NCBI GenBank assembly: GCA_020051175.1
Contig: JAGVJJ010000044.1
Location: forward strand, 62,001 to 126,000
Direction: 5' to 3'
Length of the DNA: 64,000 nucleotides
DNA from: Bacteroidia bacterium
GTDB lineage: Bacteria > Bacteroidota > Bacteroidia > 2-12-FULL-35-15
Below are positions 30,923 through 37,720 of the stretch, in pieces. The notes under the pieces are model-generated. The model worked only from the letters and a program-made list of their open reading frames with translations. It did not search any database and was not told where the DNA came from. The first letter of the stretch is position 1; every line of letters starts with the position of its first letter. The position numbers and the translations under genes are program-made.

Positions 30923-30950
30923 GGTTACAGATAACGAATGGTTGTGAATT

Positions 30951-30968
30951 CACGAATCAGGATTCGTG
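30951..30968. repeat. Short perfect palindrome upstream of nadD
   Basis: CACGAATCAGGATTCGTG: two 8-base arms around a two-base centre, 29 bases before the nadD ATG. It could be an operator, or a truncated copy of the intergenic hairpin elements seen elsewhere. I found no second copy in the window. Confidence 0.4.
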
Positions 30969-31043
30969 TTGCAAGTAAGCATATTTAACTCTAATAAATA
31001 CTAATTAACTAATCTATGAATCAAGAAACAGCTAGCATAAAAG

Positions 31044-31481
31044 TTACTTAATCCACATAAAAACATTCGGGTTGTTTTCATATTGTTCAATATTATCGCT
31101 GAACACAATGACACAAAAATCAACCAGTGGCAGCAACCCGAAGCAGCCTCCAAAAGTTGCTACATAGGCTATTGGAACCCAGGGTTTGGTGCCCATCATA
31201 ATGCGGTGTGCGCCCAGGAAGCCTAAAGGGAAAGGAAAGGAAAGAAAGCTGGCGAGGATTTTTTTCTTTTTTTGCTCTTTCGTAAGTTTTTCAGAAGCTG
31301 CAGACATTGTTTGTTTTGCGACTGTATCTGTAGCTACAAGCTTAACAAGGGTGTCACCGCCTGTAATTTCTATAGAAATAAAAGATACATGGGTACGAGA
31401 CTGTTGCAAAAGAGAATCAGGCCCTGCAAATGCCACAAAACCAGTAACTAAAACAATGATAAAAGAAAGTGCAGCTTTCAT
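31044..31481 (-). CDS. TM2 domain-containing membrane protein
   Basis: 145 residues from ATG 31481. It has a signal peptide (AALSFIIVLVTGFVAFAG), a polar region and a basic KEQKKKK patch, then a TM2 domain: ILASFLSFPFPLGFLGAHR, a short turn (MMGTKPW) and a second helix with GGCFGLLPLVDFCVIVF. TM2 proteins are usually small and of unknown function. The sod terminator hairpin lies only 9 bases before the start codon, so this gene needs either read-through or a promoter overlapping the sod 3' end. Confidence 0.8.
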   Translation of the reverse strand: MKAALSFIIVLVTGFVAFAGPDSLLQQSRTHVSFISIEITGGDTLVKLVATDTVAKQTMSAASEKLTKEQKKKKILASFLSFPFPLGFLGAHRIMMGTKPWVPIAYVATFGGCFGLLPLVDFCVIVFSDNIEQYENNPNVFMWIK

Positions 31482-31489
31482 ATAAAAAA

Positions 31490-31526
31490 CAAAAGAGGAC
31501 GAATCAATAAAACTCATCCTCTTTCT
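31490..31526 (-). terminator. Rho-independent terminator of the superoxide dismutase gene
   Basis: On the minus strand, AAAGAGGATGA pairs with TCGTCCTCTTT (one G-U pair), loop of 11, followed by TTTTGTTTTTT. It lies 19 bases after the sod stop. The opposite strand also ends in a T-run. Confidence 0.7.
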
Positions 31527-31544
31527 TTTTATTGTTGAGAATGG

Positions 31545-32174
31545 TTATTTCGCCTCTTTTAGGAGGCCAGACATTGCATTTTTGTACAATTTGGAAGCTT
31601 CGTTCCAGTTTACAACGTTCCAGAAAGCTGTGATATAATCCGGGCGTCTGTTCTGATAGTTCAGGTAATATGCATGCTCCCAAACATCAAGTCCTAAAAC
31701 CGGTGTGCCTTTCACTTCAGCAATGTCCATCAATGGGTTATCCTGGTTAGGGGTGGAGCTGATTGCAAGTTTTCCATCTTTAACAATCAGCCATGCCCAG
31801 CCGGAACCGAAACGGCCAACAGCTGCAGCGGCAAATTGTTTTTTAAATTCGTCAAAAGAGCCAAAAGCAGCATCAATTGCAGTGGCCAGCTCTCCTGTTG
31901 GTTGTCCGCCAGCATTTGGTGCCATTAAAGTCCAGAACAGAGAGTGGTTATAATGTCCGCCACCATTGTTGCGTACAGCTACAGGATATTTTGAAATGTT
32001 TTTGCAGATTTCTTCAATGCTCAATTTTTCAGCATCGGAACCGGCAATAGCGTTGTTGAGATTGGTTACATAAGCCTGGTGATGTTTGGTATGATGGATT
32101 TCCATTGTGCGGGCATCAACATGAGGTTCCAATGCATTGTATGCATAAGCGAGTTTAGGTAGTTCAAAAGCCAT
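31545..32174 (-). CDS. Superoxide dismutase (Fe/Mn family)
   Basis: 209 residues. Converts superoxide to peroxide and oxygen in the cytoplasm. The four metal ligands are in their family positions: the histidine in [14 protein letters not shown], the second in NHSLFW, and the D and H of [16 protein letters not shown]. The [11 protein letters not shown] and FGSGWAWL segments are typical. Metal choice (Fe, Mn or cambialistic) cannot be settled by eye. It is a single-gene transcript with its own -7 element and terminator. Confidence 0.96.
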   Translation of the reverse strand: MAFELPKLAYAYNALEPHVDARTMEIHHTKHHQAYVTNLNNAIAGSDAEKLSIEEICKNISKYPVAVRNNGGGHYNHSLFWTLMAPNAGGQPTGELATAIDAAFGSFDEFKKQFAAAAVGRFGSGWAWLIVKDGKLAISSTPNQDNPLMDIAEVKGTPVLGLDVWEHAYYLNYQNRRPDYITAFWNVVNWNEASKLYKNAMSGLLKEAK

Positions 32175-32215
32175 TATTGTAGAGTTTTTTAGTTAATTTT
32201 TAAATTTTTGTGGCA

Positions 32216-32223
32216 CAAAGGTA
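32216..32223 (-). promoter_or_regulatory. Candidate -7 element for superoxide dismutase
   Basis: Reads TACCTTTG on the minus strand, 42 bases before the ATG, exact to TAnnTTTG. No convincing -33 element. Confidence 0.4.
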
Positions 32224-32411
32224 CAAAATTTTGACGTAAAAAGGGGATTAATGGAGGGTAAATTTGTTATATTTAAGCCATAAATGATTGTATTTTAAGC
32301 GTTTATGGTGTTAGGCCCATGGCCGCGTTATGCAAAAAAGTATTGAAGAAGACGTTCGAAAAAGAGTGGGGGGGATGAATAAAATTTATTTATAAAATTC
32401 ATAATCAATGG

Positions 32412-32439
32412 TTTGGTATTGGAATTTTACTTAACTTCG
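32412..32439 (+). promoter_or_regulatory. Possible promoter of the small lipoprotein gene
   Basis: TTTG at 32412-32415 and TAACTTCG at 32432-32439, spacer 16. Both are close to the Bacteroidota -33/-7 pattern, though the spacer is short. The ATG follows 47 bases later. Confidence 0.35.
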
Positions 32440-32486
32440 CGCCCCAGATACTAATAACTAATTAACAAAACAAACAAAAACCAAAA

Positions 32487-32723
32487 ATGAAAAAAGTATT
32501 TACATTGGTTGCCGTAGCAAGTATGTTCTCATTCGTTGCTTGCGGACCTAGCGCAGAAGAAAGAGCAAAAATTGAAGAGGCTGCAAAAAAGCAAATGGAT
32601 TCAATATTCAATGCTGCTAGCCAAAGCTTAACTGCTGATACTACTGCTGCTGCTCCTGCAACAACTGAACCAGCTGCAACTGAAGAGCATGCTGCGCCAG
32701 CTACAGAAGAGAAAAAACACTAA
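32487..32723 (+). CDS. Small alanine/threonine-rich lipoprotein
   Basis: 78 residues. MKKVFTLVAVASMFSFVACG is a lipoprotein signal with the acylated cysteine at 19. A short charged helix follows (EERAKIEEAAKKQMD), then a low-complexity Ala/Thr/Pro/Glu tail that ends in EEKKH. Such peptides are common and abundant in Bacteroidota, with no assigned function. The strong terminator, own promoter and purine-poor leader suggest a highly expressed single-gene unit. Confidence 0.8.
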   Translation: MKKVFTLVAVASMFSFVACGPSAEERAKIEEAAKKQMDSIFNAASQSLTADTTAAAPATTEPAATEEHAAPATEEKKH

Positions 32724-32744
32724 TCTGTAAGGTAACAGTAAAAT

Positions 32745-32778
32745 AAAATGCACCCCTCAATGAGGGGTGCATTTTATT
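32745..32778. terminator. Strong bidirectional terminator between convergent genes
   Basis: AAAATGCACCCCTCA and TGAGGGGTGCATTTT pair over 15 bases around a single central A, and both sides run into A/T tracts. It serves the small lipoprotein gene (plus) and the S41 protease gene (minus). Confidence 0.85.
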
Positions 32779-32794
32779 TTTAGGGCCATCGTTT

Positions 32795-34399
32795 CTATTG
32801 TTTTGTAAGTTCGATTGCTTTTTTAATTGTATTGTCCTTGCTCTGAATTACAGGGTAATACCCTTCATTGCCCCATATATTTCTTGCAATCAGGGCTTTA
32901 ATCTGATTTTTTAAGAGTTCTTTTGAGATTTTTGCTTGTGAAGCGTTGTAAACCACTTTATTTTTTTTGCTGTAGTTGATAAACTCATTGAACAATTCTT
33001 CGGATATACCGAATGAGGCGTTGAAGTGCTGTGGGGTTTTATAAGCATTCAGCTTCTTGCGTTCTTTATCGGCATAATTGAAAGCGAAATCATTTACAAT
33101 TCCGTTATACATAACTTCACTAAAAAAATGTGTACGTCCGGAAGTATCCAATGGTACAAACACATCAGGAGCCACACCGCCACAGCCATAAACAATTTTG
33201 CCTCCAGGTGTCACAAACTTAAGTGAATCCGCTATTTTCATGCTGTCGGCATTTTCAAGTTCCCCGCTTTCAAAACGCCTGAACTCTTCTTCAAAGTACG
33301 CTTCTACCCCTTCATCGTAAGGTTTTTGAATACATCGCCCTGTAGGGGTATAATAGCGTGCAATAGTAAGTCGCATAGCAGAACCATCACTAAATTCAGT
33401 CTGTTCCTGTACAAGGCCTTTACCAAAGGAGCGCCTGCCCACAATTGTTCCCCTGTCGTTGTCCTGAACAGCTCCGGCCAATATTTCACTTGCTGATGCC
33501 GAACCTTCGTCCATAAGGATAATCAGTTTACCACTTTCGAAACTGCCCTTACGCGTTGCTTTGTAGCCTTTGCGTGGCCTTGCTTTACCCTGCGTGTATA
33601 CAATCTCTTTTCCATCGCTTAAGAACTCATCTGCAATGTCAACCGCGGTATTCAGGTATCCACCTCCATTACCACGCAGATCAACCACAAGGTGCTGCAT
33701 ACCCTCCTTTTTGAGCTTATTGAAGGCCGCCAGGTAATCATCATAAGTAGTTGCGGCAAAACGGCTGATTTTGATATATCCTGTTTTAGGGCTTAACATG
33801 TAGGATATATCTACACTATAAATAGGTATGGTGCCACGGGTAATGGTAAAGTCAAGCAATTTCGGTTTGCCGTTGCGTAATACGCTGATTTTTACCTTTG
33901 TACGGCTCTTGCCTTTTAGTTTTGCCAATACATCTTTGTTGGTGATTTTAACCCCGGCCACTGTTTCGCCTTCCACTTTAATGATTTTATCACCGGCCAG
34001 TACACCTACAGAAGCGGATGGACCTCCGGGAATGGCAGCAACCACACAAATTGTATCGTCTACAATGTTAAATTCAATACCAATACCTTCAAAATTACCT
34101 TTCAGTGGTTCATTATTGGCTTGTAACTCACTGGCGCTTATATAGCTGGAGTGCGGATCAAGGTTTTCAAGCATGGAAATAATGGTTTTTTCAACCAAAT
34201 CATCCTGGTTAATGGTATCTACATATTCCTGCTCCACATAACGCAGTATTTCCTCTATTTTATTGTATTTGTTGCCTGCATCTACAGAAATCGTACCCAG
34301 CTTTTTATCCAGCTGAAACGTAGTACCAATGTATATTCCGACAATTAAAACAAGTGAAAAAACGATAGGGAGATAGATATAAAATTTCGGTCGGTTCAT
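32795..34399 (-). CDS. C-terminal processing protease, S41 family
   Basis: 534 residues: an N-terminal membrane anchor (IYLPIVFSLVLIVGIYIG), a PDZ domain (about 90-175, with SVGVLAGDKIIKVEGE) and the S41 catalytic domain with DEGSASASEILAGA (serine) and GRRSFGKGLVQ (lysine). It would act in the periplasm and cleave exported proteins near their C-termini. The C-terminal 130 residues are an extra domain found in other Bacteroidota members. It is upstream of no other minus-strand gene and convergent with the small lipoprotein. Confidence 0.94.
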   Translation of the reverse strand: MNRPKFYIYLPIVFSLVLIVGIYIGTTFQLDKKLGTISVDAGNKYNKIEEILRYVEQEYVDTINQDDLVEKTIISMLENLDPHSSYISASELQANNEPLKGNFEGIGIEFNIVDDTICVVAAIPGGPSASVGVLAGDKIIKVEGETVAGVKITNKDVLAKLKGKSRTKVKISVLRNGKPKLLDFTITRGTIPIYSVDISYMLSPKTGYIKISRFAATTYDDYLAAFNKLKKEGMQHLVVDLRGNGGGYLNTAVDIADEFLSDGKEIVYTQGKARPRKGYKATRKGSFESGKLIILMDEGSASASEILAGAVQDNDRGTIVGRRSFGKGLVQEQTEFSDGSAMRLTIARYYTPTGRCIQKPYDEGVEAYFEEEFRRFESGELENADSMKIADSLKFVTPGGKIVYGCGGVAPDVFVPLDTSGRTHFFSEVMYNGIVNDFAFNYADKERKKLNAYKTPQHFNASFGISEELFNEFINYSKKNKVVYNASQAKISKELLKNQIKALIARNIWGNEGYYPVIQSKDNTIKKAIELTKQ

Positions 34400-34458
34400 T
34401 TATTTCAATAATAATTCTATTAATGAACAAAGCATTTATTATATGCTTTATGATATTA

Positions 34459-34466
34459 CAAATGTA
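34459..34466 (-). promoter_or_regulatory. Candidate -7 element for the S41 protease gene
   Basis: Reads TACATTTG on the minus strand, 60 bases before the ATG. Exact TAnnTTTG match without a clear -33. Confidence 0.4.
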
Positions 34467-34533
34467 CCGTTTTTTTACGGGAAAGAACCGGGAAAGGCTA
34501 CGCTAAAATTAGCCATAAAATGTTAAAACCGGA

Positions 34534-35010
34534 CTAGTTGAGTGCGGAAGGTTCGGGCTTTTTGTATCGGGCCACTTCCACCCCGAATTTTCTGAGGAAA
34601 TCAACGCCTTCATCGCTTGAAATACCTTTGTATTCAGCATAAGAATGCAAATAATATACTTTTTTTATACCAAGGGTATAAATAACCCTTGCACAGGAAA
34701 TGCATGGCGATAATGTTACATATAGAGTGGAGCCTTCAATGGATACGTTGCTTTTAGCAGCATATAGTATGGCATTTTGTTCAGCATGCAGCGCAAGTGA
34801 GCAGCTGCCTTTGCTATCCCGGGGGCAGCCGGTTGAAGGCCATTCGATATCGCAATTGTGTGTTCCGGCAGGAGGACCGTTGTAGCCAAGGGAGATAATG
34901 CGCGTGTCTTTTGTAAGTACAGCACCAACTTTGGCTTTTACGCAATGCGAACGTTTGGCAAGGTTTTCCGCCAGTTCCATGTATATTTCATCAAAGCTTG
35001 GTTTGTTCAT
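34534..35010 (-). CDS. dCMP deaminase family protein
   Basis: 158 residues. Zinc-dependent deamination of dCMP to dUMP, which supplies dTMP synthesis. Zinc and proton-transfer residues are HAEQNAI (H, E) and PCISCAR (two Cys). The MELAENLAKRSHCVKAKVGAVL start and GYNGPPAG segment fit the ComEB/dCMP deaminase group rather than tRNA or cytidine deaminases. A second metal-type motif, THNCDIEWPSTGCPRD, is also usual in this group. It has its own promoter. Confidence 0.93.
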   Translation of the reverse strand: MNKPSFDEIYMELAENLAKRSHCVKAKVGAVLTKDTRIISLGYNGPPAGTHNCDIEWPSTGCPRDSKGSCSLALHAEQNAILYAAKSNVSIEGSTLYVTLSPCISCARVIYTLGIKKVYYLHSYAEYKGISSDEGVDFLRKFGVEVARYKKPEPSALN

Positions 35011-35030
35011 TACCAGTTAAATTGGGGATA

Positions 35031-35060
35031 CAAAGGTACGGAAATAAAACAATTTGGCAA
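35031..35060 (-). promoter_or_regulatory. Promoter of the dCMP deaminase gene
   Basis: On the minus strand, TTG (35060-35058), a 19-base spacer, then TACCTTTG (35038-35031). This matches the Bacteroidota -33/-7 pattern and ends 20 bases before the ATG. Confidence 0.55.
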
Positions 35061-35136
35061 TTCAGCAGCATGCAATGGGCGAACAGGCAAATATGTAGTG
35101 GGCAAATTTTAGCTTAAATTGCATATTGACAACTGT

Positions 35137-35754
35137 CTATTTGATTAAACTCAGACCTTCTGTTGCCGACAAATTATCAGGATAAAGCAGCAGTACTTTT
35201 TTGAAAAGGGTTTTTGCTTCTTTTGTTTTGCCCAGCTGATAATTGGTCCAGGCAAACATGATAAGTGAATCGTAGTTAAAAGGGTAGATGTTAACTACTT
35301 TTCCAAAATAAGTAAAAGCATTTTTGTAATCTTTTTTTTCGTAAGCAGCCAATCCCAGACGGTAATTAGCGGTGGTATTCAGAGGATCTATTTCGAGTAT
35401 TTTTATATACTGGTCGTACACCATGTTCATATTGCCAAGTGCAGCGATTGGATATACGTAGCCCAACCGGGCTTCAACAGAATTGGGGTTCAAAGCAATT
35501 GCCCTTTTGTAATAGCCCTGCGATTCAATATATAGTCCGGCTTCATAATGCAGCCACCCGGCACGCATGTTGATTTCATAAGACTTTTCATCGTAAACTT
35601 TTTTTATTGCATCTGCTGCTTTTGCATATTCACCAAGATATTCAAGAGCATAACTGTTGTTAAAGGCTTGCTGCAATCCATCCTGAGCTTTTGTGCTCCA
35701 TACAAGAGCCAATGTAAGGAGTGTTGTAAGAAATGTGTTTTTTAGAGTGTCCAT
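35137..35754 (-). CDS. Exported TPR protein, second paralogue
   Basis: 205 residues: a signal peptide (TTLLTLALVWSTKAQ), then about four TPR units, with AGWLHYEAGLYIESQGYYKRA and FAWTNYQLGKTKEAKTLFKKV the clearest. It is a clear paralogue of the protein at 37088-37702: both have SYEinmRaGWLHY, the PFNYdsliMfAWTNY segment and the ending ALEGL/ATEGLsLIK. It is last of four genes in the urea-transporter-like operon and overlaps the beta-barrel gene by 13 bases, which argues for coupled translation. A periplasmic scaffold role is an inference from TPR content. Confidence 0.85.
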   Translation of the reverse strand: MDTLKNTFLTTLLTLALVWSTKAQDGLQQAFNNSYALEYLGEYAKAADAIKKVYDEKSYEINMRAGWLHYEAGLYIESQGYYKRAIALNPNSVEARLGYVYPIAALGNMNMVYDQYIKILEIDPLNTTANYRLGLAAYEKKDYKNAFTYFGKVVNIYPFNYDSLIMFAWTNYQLGKTKEAKTLFKKVLLLYPDNLSATEGLSLIK

Positions 35755-37076
35755 TTTAATCCTCCTACAATTGCCTGGGTTTTATAGTTTACATAAACTG
35801 ATTCTACTTTGTCAAGGTTGTTTTTACGGTAGTATGTATTCTCCCTGCCAAAAAAATTATAACGCAACGAAAGTGTCAGGTGCTTTGACAGTGGGGAAAG
35901 CAAAGCAATTTCATATTTGTATAAAATTTTATCGCCTGTATTAAAAACGATAAAAGCATTGTTTTCATTGTAATTTTGCAGGTTACCATAGGTAATGCCG
36001 CCTTCTGCCCACAATCTGGATATTACTTTCGTCCCGATTTTTTGTCCTAAAATAATACGGCTCGTGTTATTTTCATTTAAATACACCACCATAGAAGAGC
36101 CATATACGTTGGTGTTTGCAAGTGGAAAGTACGCAAGTGACAACCCAAGCTGTAACTGGTTGTAGCTGTTTAAGTGAGCATAGGAAGAGTTTAATCCGCA
36201 GGTGAATATGCCAATGGACCTGGATATAGATAATGCAGCTACATAGTTAATGATAGAAGTATCTCTTTGAACGAAATCGAATTTTAACGTGCTATAATTA
36301 AATTCAGCACTTAAGCGTTCGAAGTTTACATTTATAAAATGAAATGCCGGTGAGATGGTAAAATGTTTCAATTGCCCAATTGCACTGATGTAGTAATCGT
36401 GCTGTGTGAGATTATAAGTATCAAACGTATCATTATTACCTATTTTAAATCCTCGCACACATTCAATTCCAATGTTGCTGTACCCCTGGTAAAGCGATAG
36501 TTTTCTTCCCAGCTCATGGCTCGTGCCGATATGCAGGTAACGCATCGTTTTGTTAATATTGGTTTCGCCATAAATATTGAACTGTCCATCTAAGTCAATG
36601 GTTTTGTAAATGTTGTTGAGGTTACTTAAACCAATGCCCCCTTCAGCATATATACTTTCAATTGCTTTGTTCTTAGGTGGTTTTATCCTGTTTTTAAGGC
36701 TTCCCGGAAGGCTGGCTATAAGGGCCCTGGCTTCATTTCCCCTCCCTGCAAAAACATAGCTGTAGTATAGATATTCAAGTGCAAGCGTGTCGGAAGAATT
36801 AAAATAAATGGCTTTTTCAAAATGTTTTATGGCTTTGATGTGTTTTTTTTGTTCAAAGCAGGCAATCCCCGTTCTCATACGGATATGGAAATAGTCGAAG
36901 CCCTTGGAAATAGCCTTTTCTCCGAACTTTTCCAGCTTTTGCCAACTGCCGCTATAGTATAGCTGCAGGCTCGTTTGCTCGGCAACAGCTGAGTTAGCGA
37001 TAGGTTGGGCCTTGTATTGCAAAACGCAGACAAGTAATAAACATGTAAAAAGTAAATGCCTTTTAATAAAGTACAT
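35742..37076 (-). CDS. TPR plus beta-barrel outer-membrane protein (YaiO-like)
   Basis: 444 residues: signal peptide (HLLFTCLLLVCVLQYKAQ), two TPR-like units (about 35-115: FHIRMRTGIACFEQKKHIKAIKHF), then about 290 residues of alternating strands that end in VNYKTQAIVGGLKWTL, a typical barrel C-terminus. The layout of short TPR followed by barrel resembles YaiO-family proteins. It sits between two paralogous TPR genes, 11 bases after the first and overlapping the second. It is likely the outer-membrane component of whatever this operon does. Confidence 0.8.
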   Translation of the reverse strand: MYFIKRHLLFTCLLLVCVLQYKAQPIANSAVAEQTSLQLYYSGSWQKLEKFGEKAISKGFDYFHIRMRTGIACFEQKKHIKAIKHFEKAIYFNSSDTLALEYLYYSYVFAGRGNEARALIASLPGSLKNRIKPPKNKAIESIYAEGGIGLSNLNNIYKTIDLDGQFNIYGETNINKTMRYLHIGTSHELGRKLSLYQGYSNIGIECVRGFKIGNNDTFDTYNLTQHDYYISAIGQLKHFTISPAFHFINVNFERLSAEFNYSTLKFDFVQRDTSIINYVAALSISRSIGIFTCGLNSSYAHLNSYNQLQLGLSLAYFPLANTNVYGSSMVVYLNENNTSRIILGQKIGTKVISRLWAEGGITYGNLQNYNENNAFIVFNTGDKILYKYEIALLSPLSKHLTLSLRYNFFGRENTYYRKNNLDKVESVYVNYKTQAIVGGLKWTL

Positions 37077-37087
37077 CAGTAGGTCTT

Positions 37088-37702
37088 TTACTTAATCAGG
37101 CCAAGGCCTTCCAATGCAGATTTATCGTTAGGGCTGTATAACAATATTTTGTTGAATAAAGTTTTTGCTTCATTCTTATTGCCCAGGAAATAGTTGGTCC
37201 ATGCGCTCATCAGCATATTGTTGTAATTGAAGGGGGTTAGGTTTAGAGCCACATCGAAATATTTTTTCGCGGATAAATAATCTTTCCTGTAGTAGTAAAT
37301 CATTCCCAGGTTATAATTTGCAGAACCGTTTTTAGAGTCTAATTTCAAAATTGACAAATAGGCTTTTTCAATCTCTGTCCAGTTTTCAAGTTTGGTATAT
37401 GGATTAATAATTGCCCAAAATGGTTCGGTAGCTGCAGGCATCAAAAGAATCGCTTTCTGGTAATAGGAGATGGCATCTTTGTGCTTAGCCGCAAGATAAT
37501 GCAGCCAGCCCAGGCGAAGGTTCATTTCATAAGAGTTTGCATTGTAAACCCCGGTAATTGATTTTATAGCAGCATCGTATTTCAGCACCGCTTCATAATC
37601 ATACGACTGGCTGAAAGCGCTTACTATTTCCTTTGTTTGGGCAGCAATGTTTAATACAGCGGAAGTAAGTGCGATAAAAAGCGTAGTTTTCAATAGTTTC
37701 AT
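37088..37702 (-). CDS. Exported TPR protein, first paralogue
   Basis: 204 residues with a signal peptide (TLFIALTSAVLNIAAQ) and about four TPR units (LGWLHYLAAKHKDAISYYQKA, MLMSAWTNYFLGNKNEAKTLF). It is about 40 percent identical by eye to the protein at 35137-35754, so a tandem duplication placed around the barrel gene is likely. It starts 18 bases after the stop of the urea-transporter/M23 fusion gene. Confidence 0.85.
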   Translation of the reverse strand: MKLLKTTLFIALTSAVLNIAAQTKEIVSAFSQSYDYEAVLKYDAAIKSITGVYNANSYEMNLRLGWLHYLAAKHKDAISYYQKAILLMPAATEPFWAIINPYTKLENWTEIEKAYLSILKLDSKNGSANYNLGMIYYYRKDYLSAKKYFDVALNLTPFNYNNMLMSAWTNYFLGNKNEAKTLFNKILLYSPNDKSALEGLGLIK

Positions 37703-37720
37703 AAATAGGTTGCTTTTAAA

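Larger units (their letters stand above)
32175..32486. other. Divergent regulatory region between sod and a small lipoprotein gene
   Basis: 312 bases with no supportable ORF. It holds the candidate sod promoter on the left, the candidate promoter of the small lipoprotein on the right (annotated separately) and a G-rich stretch (GTGGGGGGG, about 32366-32375). I see no RNA gene or riboswitch. Confidence 0.6.
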
